Positions 1 to 5,524 of a stretch of DNA of 5,894 nucleotides are shown piece after piece. The DNA is from JAYTQQ01 sp043784965 (GTDB taxonomy: Bacteria; Bdellovibrionota; Bdellovibrionia; Bdellovibrionales; JAMPXM01). The notes under the pieces were generated by a model that was not told the origin of the DNA, did not search any database, and worked only from the letters and a program-made list of their open reading frames with translations. Within the stretch, counting starts at the first letter, position 1. Every line of letters starts with the position of its first letter. The stretch is taken from NCBI GenBank assembly GCA_043784965.1, contig JAYVXS010000124.1:1-5894 (forward strand), read 5' to 3'. Made by a program: the position numbers and the translations under genes.

Positions 1-26
1 GCTACACTATGAAGGCTACACTATGA
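1..26. repeat. 12-bp tandem duplication across the putA stop codon
   Basis: GCTACACTATGA occurs at 1-12 and again at 15-26, a 14-bp period in which 12 bases match. The second copy contains the last codons and TAG stop of putA (read on the minus strand). The first copy lies just after the stop. It may be a slippage duplication at the 3' end of the gene; being at the window edge, it could extend further left in more copies. Confidence 0.7.
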
Positions 27-3000
27 CCGGTGCAAATCCTCGGCGTAAAGTATTTTCAGTTACAACCTTTGGATCCATAAATTGTATTAAATAGTCAGGG
101 CCGCCGGTTTTGCTTCCGAGGCCAGACATTTTGAATCCACCAAAAGGATGACGCTCAACCATCGCACCTGTAATGCCGCGATTAATATAGAGATTGCCAA
201 CTTCAAATTGCGCTTTTACCTTCTCAATATTTGCCGGACTTCGTGAAAATAGGCCGCCAGTGAGGGCATATTCTGTGCCGTTGGCAAATTCAATTGCTTC
301 ATCCATATTTTTAGCTTTGATAATTGCGAGTACCGGGCCAAAGATTTCATCTTGAGCAATTCGTGAGTTGGCTTTGCAATCTCTAAAAATAGTCGGAGGA
401 ACAAAGTATCCAATGTCGGGAACTTCTCCCTGAAAGGCAATTTGTGCCTCAGCTTTACCAGCCTCGATAGCTCGTAAAATGCGCGCCTGAGCCTCACTGT
501 CAATGACTGGGCCCATATACGCAATTGGATCTTCAGAGTTTGCAATCTTAATGCTCTTTGCTGCTTCAACAAGTCTTTCGACAAAGCGCGGATAAACTTC
601 TTCAAGCACGATCACGCGACTTGCAGCTGAGCACTTCTGGCCCTGATAACCAAATGCAGAGTAGAGAACTCCGCCAACGGCCTCGTCTAGATCTGCATCA
701 TTATCAATGATGATCGCATTTTTGCCGCCCATTTCACAGATGACCCGCTTTACGGCTTTTTGCTCAGGTAAAACTTGTCCAACTTTGGTCATAATATGAA
801 GGCCAACCGCTTTACTACCAGTAAAGCAAATTAATGCGGTCGATTTGTGTGAGGTGAGAAACTCGCCCACTTCTTCGCCGTAACCTTGGATGAGATTGAC
901 TGTACCTGTTGGCGCGCCGGCCTCAGTAAAGGCTTTCATCAAAAAGTGCGCGATCACCGGGGTTTGTTCAGCAGGTTTCATGACGACCGTATTGCCGGTC
1001 ACATAAGAGGCGGCGACCATGCCAGTGAGAATAGCGAGCGGAAAATTCCAGGGTGCAATGACAACGCTAACACCCTTTGGTTGATAAACATATATGCTAG
1101 TTTCGCCAGGGACATTTCCACAATTTTTTGCACGGCTCAAGCGCAGCATATCCTTTGCGTAGTAATTGCAAAAGTCGATGGCTTCAGTGATGTCGCCGTC
1201 GGCTTCTTCCCAAGTCTTGCCGGCTTCTAAAATTTCGATTGCAATGAGTTTCATGCGGTCGCGCTTAAAAATATCTGCAACTTTTTCTAGAACGGCCGCG
1301 CGCAATTCAGGCTTGCTCAATCTAAAAGTTTGAAAACTTTGATGAGCTGCCAGCATGGCGGTCTCTGCCTCAGCAACAGAAGCGACGGCGACCCTGCCAA
1401 TAATTTGCGAAGGAAGCGATGGATTTATGCTTTCAATTGTCCGTGAGGTCATTAAATCTTTGCCGGCAATGTGCAGTGGATAGTCTTTTGCCAAATTCTT
1501 TTTAAGGTCCGCGAGTGCCTTCAAGAGATTCTCTTGATTTGACTTAATGCCAAAATCAAGTAGCGCTTCGTTGCTGAAATTGATTTCGGTATTGGCAGTA
1601 GCCGTTGTGGTCTTTTTAGCCGGCGCAGTGGTGGTGCCTGTAGCGGCGACGACGTTTTGTTTCGCTTCACGAACCACTTCACGTGGATCTCGCAGGAGCA
1701 ATTCAGTTGACATATTTTCGGCAAATTTTGATCGTAGAAAAGACTCGTTCGAAGTATTCTCAAGTAAACGACGAACTAAATAGGCCATGCCCGGCAGCAA
1801 GTCCCCAATCGGAGCGTATTCGCGAACTCTGGCACCCATTTTGACCAAAGCTTTTTTAATAGGATCGGCCATTCCGTAAAGCATTTGAATTTCATAGGCC
1901 CGCGGATCGACACCCATTTGCTCAGCCATGACCATACACGCAGCCACGCTGCGAACATTGTGTGAGCCAATGGCCAGGCGTATGACTGAGGCATTTTTCA
2001 ATAGATGTTCGGCACAGTCTTCATAGTTTACGTCGGATTCGGCTTTATTTGTATAGACCGGCACCGGCCACTGCTGTTGGGCGGCGTGTACGGTTTCGAA
2101 GTCCCAATAAGCACCCTTTACCAGGCGGACAGTGAAGGCTACGCCACGTATGCGGGCAAACTCTGACAGCATTTTAACGTCAGTGAGTGAGTCTTTTAGA
2201 TAGGCCTGAATGACCACTCCCCAGTGCGGATAGTTTTTAAAAGCTGGTTCTGAACTTAAGTCTTTAAAGACCGCAAGGGTGAGGTCTTTGAGCTCGTATT
2301 GCTCCATATCGAGATTTACAAAAACATTTTTTTGCAAAGCCAATGCGAAAATCGGGCGGATGCGCTCTTTTAAAATGGACTTCGAATGCTCCCAAGCTTT
2401 CACATCAATTTGCGAATAGAGTGAGCTCAATTTAACTGAGACATTCACTTGCGGGATTTTGCCGAGGGCATCTTCGTCAATCTGTGTAATATGATCCCAC
2501 TTCTCAGAGTCTTTTGAAAGTTGCGTGATCAGATCTAAATAAATTTTTTGATATTCGAAGGCTTCACTTTCGCTGAGACAAGCTTCGCCCAAGAGATCGG
2601 CGGTAAAGGCAATTTTATTTTTTCGCGCTTTTTTTAAAACCGCAAGGGCGTCAGATGCTGATTCACCGGTGATGAACATGCGAGCCATTTCGGTGACGTT
2701 CTTTTTCACCGCGCCTGCCATTAATCCGGGCGCAAGTGAGCCAAGTCCTAATCCCATATTGAAAATCGACGGAATGTCTTCTCCGCCCTCACTGAAATAT
2801 TCTTTCATATGCCGAGAAACCTCAGCACTAGAATGCAAAGAGGGGAGCACATCAACGAAACGAAACATCTGGGTTTTGAAGCTCTCATTTTTCATGCTCC
2901 AATCCATAATTTTTCCATACCACCAATCTTTGTTGAAGATGGACCCACCCTCAGACTCCATCAAATTGAAAATGGTTTCGCCTTTTGCTTTGATTGAAGC

Positions 3001-3072
3001 TTGCATTGGAGTGCCTCCAGAAGAAGAAGTGCTTGGGGTTGAAGTTTTAGTTGTTTGAATTCCGTCAAGCAT
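16..3072 (-). CDS. putA: Bifunctional proline dehydrogenase / L-glutamate gamma-semialdehyde (P5C) dehydrogenase, PutA
   Basis: PutA oxidises L-proline to glutamate in two steps: an FAD-dependent proline dehydrogenase passes electrons to the quinone pool, then an NAD-dependent aldehyde dehydrogenase oxidises the semialdehyde. The PRODH barrel lies at about residues 190-450, with NVSVKLSS, VRLVKGAYWD and a C-terminal YLVRRLLEN whose Arg434-Arg435 match the proline-carboxylate-binding pair of the family. The ALDH module spans about 540-1005, with PWNFPLAI, KPAEQTP, FTGSK, the general base Glu780 in CEMGGKN and the catalytic nucleophile Cys814 in GQKCSAASR. At 1018 aa it fits the short PutA class, lacking both the ribbon-helix-helix DNA-binding domain and the extra C-terminal domain, so it should not autoregulate. 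A Thr/Ala/Lys-rich stretch (about 475-497) links the modules. Position 3072 gives the longest ATG start with AGGTAGGA upstream, but Met23 at 3006 has a better Shine-Dalgarno and would give 996 aa. It is transcribed divergently from hslO. Family assignment is very secure; the start is not. Confidence 0.96.
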   Translation of the reverse strand: MLDGIQTTKTSTPSTSSSGGTPMQASIKAKGETIFNLMESEGGSIFNKDWWYGKIMDWSMKNESFKTQMFRFVDVLPSLHSSAEVSRHMKEYFSEGGEDIPSIFNMGLGLGSLAPGLMAGAVKKNVTEMARMFITGESASDALAVLKKARKNKIAFTADLLGEACLSESEAFEYQKIYLDLITQLSKDSEKWDHITQIDEDALGKIPQVNVSVKLSSLYSQIDVKAWEHSKSILKERIRPIFALALQKNVFVNLDMEQYELKDLTLAVFKDLSSEPAFKNYPHWGVVIQAYLKDSLTDVKMLSEFARIRGVAFTVRLVKGAYWDFETVHAAQQQWPVPVYTNKAESDVNYEDCAEHLLKNASVIRLAIGSHNVRSVAACMVMAEQMGVDPRAYEIQMLYGMADPIKKALVKMGARVREYAPIGDLLPGMAYLVRRLLENTSNESFLRSKFAENMSTELLLRDPREVVREAKQNVVAATGTTTAPAKKTTTATANTEINFSNEALLDFGIKSNQENLLKALADLKKNLAKDYPLHIAGKDLMTSRTIESINPSLPSQIIGRVAVASVAEAETAMLAAHQSFQTFRLSKPELRAAVLEKVADIFKRDRMKLIAIEILEAGKTWEEADGDITEAIDFCNYYAKDMLRLSRAKNCGNVPGETSIYVYQPKGVSVVIAPWNFPLAILTGMVAASYVTGNTVVMKPAEQTPVIAHFLMKAFTEAGAPTGTVNLIQGYGEEVGEFLTSHKSTALICFTGSKAVGLHIMTKVGQVLPEQKAVKRVICEMGGKNAIIIDNDADLDEAVGGVLYSAFGYQGQKCSAASRVIVLEEVYPRFVERLVEAAKSIKIANSEDPIAYMGPVIDSEAQARILRAIEAGKAEAQIAFQGEVPDIGYFVPPTIFRDCKANSRIAQDEIFGPVLAIIKAKNMDEAIEFANGTEYALTGGLFSRSPANIEKVKAQFEVGNLYINRGITGAMVERHPFGGFKMSGLGSKTGGPDYLIQFMDPKVVTENTLRRGFAPVIV
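3014..3018 (-). promoter_or_regulatory. Shine-Dalgarno GGAGG before putA Met23 (alternative start)
   Basis: On the minus strand TGGAGG lies 7 nt before the ATG at 3006-3004, a near-ideal ribosome binding site. It sits inside the codons for residues 19-20 of the longer reading frame. The 22 residues that this start would remove are Ser/Thr/Gly-rich and look unlike a conserved enzyme N-terminus. The upstream start at 3072 has its own acceptable site (AGGTAGGA at 3087-3080, 7 nt spacing), so both starts may be used. Confidence 0.5.
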
Positions 3073-3278
3073 TGGTGAATCCTACCTGCCATCTGGCAAT
3101 AATTTTTAGCATATTTTTTGGCATATTTAGGCTTCAGTGATATGAAAACGACAACGGCAAGTCCATAGAATTTTGCCGAAGAAGTAAATATTGCCTTGCA
3201 TAAAGTAGGCTTTTCACTTGCCTGAAAGTCGTGGAGGCAGCCAAGAATAGAGAGTCCATTTATTTAATCCATTAAAGA
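3073..3278. promoter_or_regulatory. Divergent putA / hslO intergenic region
   Basis: This AT-rich gap must hold the promoters for both divergent genes, but no strong sigma-70 pair can be named. Visible elements are: the palindrome TGCCA-TC-TGGCA at 3087-3098; two GCATATTT direct repeats at 3109-3116 and 3121-3128, spaced 12 bp or about one helical turn; an inverted repeat CGGCAA (3155-3160) / TTGCCG (3173-3178); and a small hairpin TGCCT (3219-3223) / AGGCA (3235-3239). Any could be operator sequence; none matches a regulator site I recognise. No small gene with a credible start is seen. Confidence 0.5.
3087..3098. promoter_or_regulatory. Palindrome TGCCATCTGGCA upstream of putA, possible operator
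   Basis: This is a perfect 5-bp inverted repeat with a 2-bp centre, overlapping the start of the ribosome binding region for the long putA start. The position would suit a repressor site or a small 5'-leader hairpin. Because this PutA lacks a DNA-binding domain, regulation must come from another protein. The function is inferred from symmetry alone, and a 12-bp palindrome can arise by chance. Confidence 0.3.
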
Positions 3279-3327
3279 ATGCAAAGGATTTGATATCGAA
3301 CGTGTTCATAAATTTCTATCTGAAGAC
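3279..3327 (+). other. Probable missing 5' end of hslO (frameshift or non-standard start)
   Basis: In frame with hslO, codons from 3289 encode FDIERVHKFLSEDL. This aligns with the conserved Hsp33 N-terminus (E. coli has LHRYLFENFAVRGELV), so translation should start upstream of 3328. The frame is open only back to a TAA at 3265-3267 and contains no ATG, GTG or TTG before 3328; ATT at 3271 is the only candidate codon. An ATG at 3279 lies in another frame and hits TGA at 3291. Removing one T from the TTT run at 3289-3291 joins this ATG to hslO and gives MQRIDIERVHKFLSEDL. A single-base insertion (real or sequencing error) is the simplest reading. Confidence 0.6.
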
Positions 3328-4185
3328 TTGGGGCTAAGGGCCTCTGTGGTAATTGCAACCACTGTGGTTGAGGAAATGCGCCAAATTCAGGGGCTGATGC
3401 CGATTCCGGCCGTGGCGGTTGGGCGGGCAACGGTTGGCGCTCTACTTATGGCGAGCCATCTCAAAGATACCCAAGTCCTGAGTATGTATTTTCGTGGTAA
3501 TGGTCCCCTGCAAACCCTATTCGCCGAGGCCAGCTACGAAGGCAAGACACGGGCGTTTACCGCCAATCCAAACTATGCTGAGCCGATCAAGGGCGATCAA
3601 ATTCTCATAGGTCACGCCATCGGCATTGGACTATTGACGGTGACCCATCATCTGCCAACGCAAAGTCATCCGCATCGTGGCACAGTTATTATTCGTTCGG
3701 GCGAAATAGGTGACGATATCGCCTTTTATCTGGATCAATCGCACCAAATACCTTCGGTGGTGTCTCTTGGCGTGCATCTGGATACCTATGGGCGGGTTAA
3801 TGCGGCCGGAGGCGTTTTAATCGAGATGATGCCAGGGCATACCGAAAAAATGTTAGAGCAAATTGAAGCCCGCGTGCAAAATGCCGAAAGTATTTCAAAG
3901 CTCATTTTAGAGGGTGCTACGGCGCAAGACCTCATAAATGAATACCTCGCTGATTTCAAGCTCATAGAGCTCGAGCATAAACATCCGATTGAGTATCAAT
4001 GCCGCTGCAATGTTGAGCGCATGAAGAGATCTTTGATGCTTTTGGGGGTAGATGAGCTTGATAGTATCATCCGAGAGGGTCAGGCACTGGATGTGAACTG
4101 CGAATTTTGTGGTCGAAAATATCAGGTCAGTACTGATGACCAGCAAAAAATTCGCGATGAGGTTTACCGCTTGTCGCTCAATTGA
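3328..4185 (+). CDS. hslO: Hsp33 family redox-regulated molecular chaperone HslO
   Basis: Hsp33 is a cytoplasmic holdase. It stays inactive while four cysteines bind zinc and becomes active when oxidants such as peroxide or hypochlorite release the metal and disulfides form. The zinc centre is intact: CRC (Cys225, Cys227) and CEFC (Cys258, Cys261), counted from the TTG at 3328 and separated by 30 residues as usual in the family. The N-terminal substrate-binding domain is recognisable (VGRATVGALLMASHLKD, RGNGPLQTLFAEA, VNAAGGVLIEMMPG). The 285 aa frame as written starts at TTG, but homology continues upstream to about 3289, so the real protein is probably about 300 aa and its 5' end looks frameshifted (see separate entry). 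No clear Shine-Dalgarno precedes either start. The next gene begins 90 bp downstream on the same strand and may or may not be cotranscribed. Function is secure; the N-terminus is not. Confidence 0.94.
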   Translation: MGLRASVVIATTVVEEMRQIQGLMPIPAVAVGRATVGALLMASHLKDTQVLSMYFRGNGPLQTLFAEASYEGKTRAFTANPNYAEPIKGDQILIGHAIGIGLLTVTHHLPTQSHPHRGTVIIRSGEIGDDIAFYLDQSHQIPSVVSLGVHLDTYGRVNAAGGVLIEMMPGHTEKMLEQIEARVQNAESISKLILEGATAQDLINEYLADFKLIELEHKHPIEYQCRCNVERMKRSLMLLGVDELDSIIREGQALDVNCEFCGRKYQVSTDDQQKIRDEVYRLSLN

Positions 4186-4211
4186 ATTTTATTTAAATAG
4201 GTCATTCGAGG

Positions 4212-4240
4212 TTGAATTAGATCTTTTAAAGGAGTAGTTT
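4212..4240 (+). promoter_or_regulatory. Possible sigma-70 promoter for the response regulator
   Basis: TTGAAT at 4212-4217 (-35-like) and TAGTTT at 4235-4240 (-10-like) are separated by 17 bp. They would place transcription start near 4247, about 29 nt before the ATG. The -10 match is poor, and the identification rests only on spacing and position. Confidence 0.25.
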
Positions 4241-4264
4241 ATTAAAAGCTAAACACCGCAAAAT

Positions 4265-4268
4265 AGGA
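4265..4268 (+). promoter_or_regulatory. Ribosome binding site of the response regulator
   Basis: AGGA stands 7 nt before the ATG at 4276, the expected spacing, and supports that start. The stronger AAAGGAG at 4228-4234 is not followed by any start codon at usable distance. Confidence 0.6.
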
Positions 4269-4275
4269 ACTTAGA

Positions 4276-4983
4276 ATGTCAATTAAAGTAATGCTGATCG
4301 AAGATGAGTTAGAGATTTGTGAAATCTTGACTTCGATCTTTGAAGACGAGGGTTTTGTTGTTGTGTCCTTGGCCGATGGCACTGATGCGATCCGCGAGCT
4401 CGAAAAACATCAGCCGCAAATCCTGATCGTAGATCAAATGATGCCAACAAAAAAAGGTACTGAAATTATTGCTGATGTAAGAGCTGCCGCAGCTTTTTCA
4501 AAACTTCCGATCATTATGCTTTCAGCACTGTCGTTTGAGACCGATAAAGTCAGGGCCCTTGAGACAGGTGCTGATGATTTTGTTGCCAAGCCTTTTCAAG
4601 CTAAAGAACTTTGCGCCCGTATTCGAGCTCTTGTAAGAAGAATTGAAGTGAGCCCAGTTGCTGAGAAAATGGATTATATTGTATTTGCTGATTTAAAAAT
4701 TGATTTTGTAAGTCACCGGGTTTTGATTAATCAAGATGAGGTGCCTTTGACTTTGACAGAATTTAAGATTTTGACGCAACTCTTGAAAAAACGAGAGCAA
4801 GTTCTAACCCGTGAAGATTTACGAGTGCAGGCATTAGATAATCTCAATGTCAGCGATCGAACTATTGATGTTCATATGTCGGCATTGAGAAAGAAGCTTG
4901 GCGGAATTGGCGAGCATATTCACACCGTGCGTGGGGTTGGATATCGCTTTTCGGGCACGACTGAAGTGATTACTCCGAATTAA
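4276..4983 (+). CDS. OmpR/PhoB-family two-component response regulator
   Basis: This is a 235-aa transcription regulator of the winged-helix response-regulator class, expected to be activated by phosphorylation from a sensor kinase. The receiver domain (about residues 3-118) has every catalytic landmark: acidic pair Glu9-Asp10, phospho-acceptor Asp53 in IVDQMMP, Ser83 in IIMLSAL and Lys105 in the KPF motif. The C-terminal effector domain (about 134-228) shows LTLTEFKIL, a recognition-helix region DRTIDVHMSALRKKLG near residues 194-209, and the wing signature IHTVRGVGYRF (215-225). Length and architecture are typical. No histidine kinase lies beside it in the window, so the signal and target genes are unknown. 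Its distance from hslO (90 bp with a possible promoter) suggests its own transcript. Subfamily (PhoB, OmpR or other) cannot be fixed by eye, so no symbol is given. Confidence 0.95.
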   Translation: MSIKVMLIEDELEICEILTSIFEDEGFVVVSLADGTDAIRELEKHQPQILIVDQMMPTKKGTEIIADVRAAAAFSKLPIIMLSALSFETDKVRALETGADDFVAKPFQAKELCARIRALVRRIEVSPVAEKMDYIVFADLKIDFVSHRVLINQDEVPLTLTEFKILTQLLKKREQVLTREDLRVQALDNLNVSDRTIDVHMSALRKKLGGIGEHIHTVRGVGYRFSGTTEVITPN

Positions 4984-5145
4984 TTAAATCGACCGGTCCA
5001 CCCAAGTCCTTTTTTTGTTGGCGCTGATTTCTGGCGCTGAATCCGAAATCAGTTTGCCTGTCTCACCGCCCTGAACTCGGGCCAGTAATGAGGAGCAGTT
5101 TTGTGGCAGCAGCGACTGATCGCGGTTTTTCAGTTTCGGTCCCAG
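4984..5145. other. Gene-free gap between convergent genes, weak hairpins
   Basis: The response regulator and the left small gene converge here. The clearest element is CTGATTTC (5024-5031) / GAAATCAG (5045-5052), an 8-bp stem with a 13-nt loop. Smaller ones are GCGA (5112-5115) / TCGC (5120-5123) followed by T5 at 5126-5130, and GCCC (5068-5071) / GGGC (5079-5082). A T7 run (5010-5016) lies before, not after, the main stem, so none is a textbook terminator. GGCGCTGA is repeated at 5020-5027 and 5033-5040. No coding frame with a credible start is seen. Confidence 0.5.
5024..5052. terminator. Possible bidirectional terminator hairpin
   Basis: This is the 8-bp perfect stem CTGATTTC/GAAATCAG with a 13-nt loop, lying between two convergent genes where transcription should stop. 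It lacks a good U-tract on either strand (only TTT follows on the plus strand), so the call rests on position and symmetry. Confidence 0.3.
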
Positions 5146-5439
5146 TTATGGGTGGGTCAGTTTGTATAAATTTGCGACTAATTCATCGGCCGATGGCTCA
5201 AGTGCTTTCAAAGAAGCTTCCATGTCGATTAGAGCCTGTATTTCACTGAGGCTTGCAAAAGCTATTATATAGAATCTTGTCCTTTCTTTTTTTGAGGTTC
5301 TGGCTGAAACCTCAGCTAAATTTAGCACTACGCTACTTGCCGCTCTCTCGAGTTGAGATTTTAGAAAGTAGGGCAGCTTTTGCCCTTTGGATTTTTTATA
5401 GAGCTCAAGAGCCATCTGATAGCTTCGAAAATTTTTCAA
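5146..5439 (-). CDS. Four helix bundle protein (23S rRNA intervening-sequence protein / Avd-like family)
   Basis: The protein is small (97 aa), basic and all-helical. Helix 1 is FRSYQMALELYKK (residues 4-16), helix 2 carries the family core QLERAASSVVLNLAE (29-43), helix 3 is KKERTRFYIIAFASLSEIQALI (50-71), and helix 4 is SADELVANLYKL (83-94). This matches the family first found as ORFs in 23S rRNA intervening sequences and including Avd, the accessory protein of diversity-generating retroelements. Members form oligomeric helical barrels thought to bind nucleic acid; the role of solitary members is unknown. I chose the TTG at 5439 because GGGAG lies 8 nt upstream and MKNFRSYQ is the usual family start. 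A GTG at 5448 is in frame but overlaps the ribosome binding site. The Gly usual after Glu in the NxxEG motif is Val44 here. Its paralogue starts 79 bp away in the opposite direction. Confidence 0.85.
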   Translation of the reverse strand: MKNFRSYQMALELYKKSKGQKLPYFLKSQLERAASSVVLNLAEVSARTSKKERTRFYIIAFASLSEIQALIDMEASLKALEPSADELVANLYKLTHP

Positions 5440-5524
5440 CTTAATCACTCCCTTTTTAAATTATTTTCACGTCCCAAGTCTCACGACGACGTGAAAATAA
5501 TTTAAAAAGGAAGTGATTATGTTG
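5437..5524. repeat. Long inverted repeat between divergent four-helix-bundle genes
   Basis: The left arm 5442-5473 and right arm 5488-5519 are reverse complements at 31 of 32 positions, with a 14-nt loop (5474-5487). Extending to 5437/5524 gives 35 of 37. The only core mismatch is GGGAG (left gene) against GGAAG (right gene), inside the two ribosome binding sites. The repeat fills almost all of the 79 bp between the start codons and runs into both genes. Each gene's promoter must therefore lie at least partly in the opposite arm or loop. In RNA reading through from either side, the repeat would fold into a long stem that buries the ribosome binding site and start codon. Confidence 0.95.
5507..5513 (+). 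promoter_or_regulatory. Ribosome binding site of the right four-helix-bundle gene
   Basis: AAGGAAG lies 5 nt before the ATG at 5519 and 8 nt before the in-frame TTG at 5522. The mirror-image site of the left gene is AAGGGAG at 5454-5448 on the minus strand, 8 nt before its TTG. The equal spacing to TTG on both sides indicates that the shared ancestral start was TTG and that the ATG arose later in the right copy. Confidence 0.6.

Noticed and set aside
886..1230. Open frame of 114 codons on the plus strand inside putA
   Set aside because: It is antisense to the clearly conserved ALDH module, has no ribosome binding site or recognisable protein wording, and is explained as a shadow of the real gene. 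The same applies to 1547-1783 and 2669-3058.
3233..3237. GGAGG on the plus strand upstream of hslO, possibly marking a small gene
   Set aside because: No start codon follows at usable distance before stops in the nearby frames.
3907..4146. 79-codon frame opposite hslO
   Set aside because: It overlaps the conserved zinc-binding end of Hsp33 in antisense and shows no independent coding evidence.
4991..4998. Palindrome GACCGGTC after the response regulator
   Set aside because: It is a perfect 8-bp palindrome with no loop, so it cannot form a terminator hairpin, and nothing suggests an operator at a gene's 3' end.
5253..5444. 63-codon frame opposite the left four-helix-bundle gene
   Set aside because: The minus-strand frame has clear family motifs; this one is its shadow.
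5001..5480. CCCAAGTC at 5001-5008 and 5473-5480 as target-site duplication around the left small gene
   Set aside because: An 8-base repeat is expected many times by chance in a window this size, and no terminal inverted repeats or transposase accompany it.
5442..5519. Inverted repeat as an amplification or assembly chimera
   Set aside because: A fold-back artefact would copy the coding flanks exactly, but the two genes differ at roughly 40% of residues, so the arrangement is biological.
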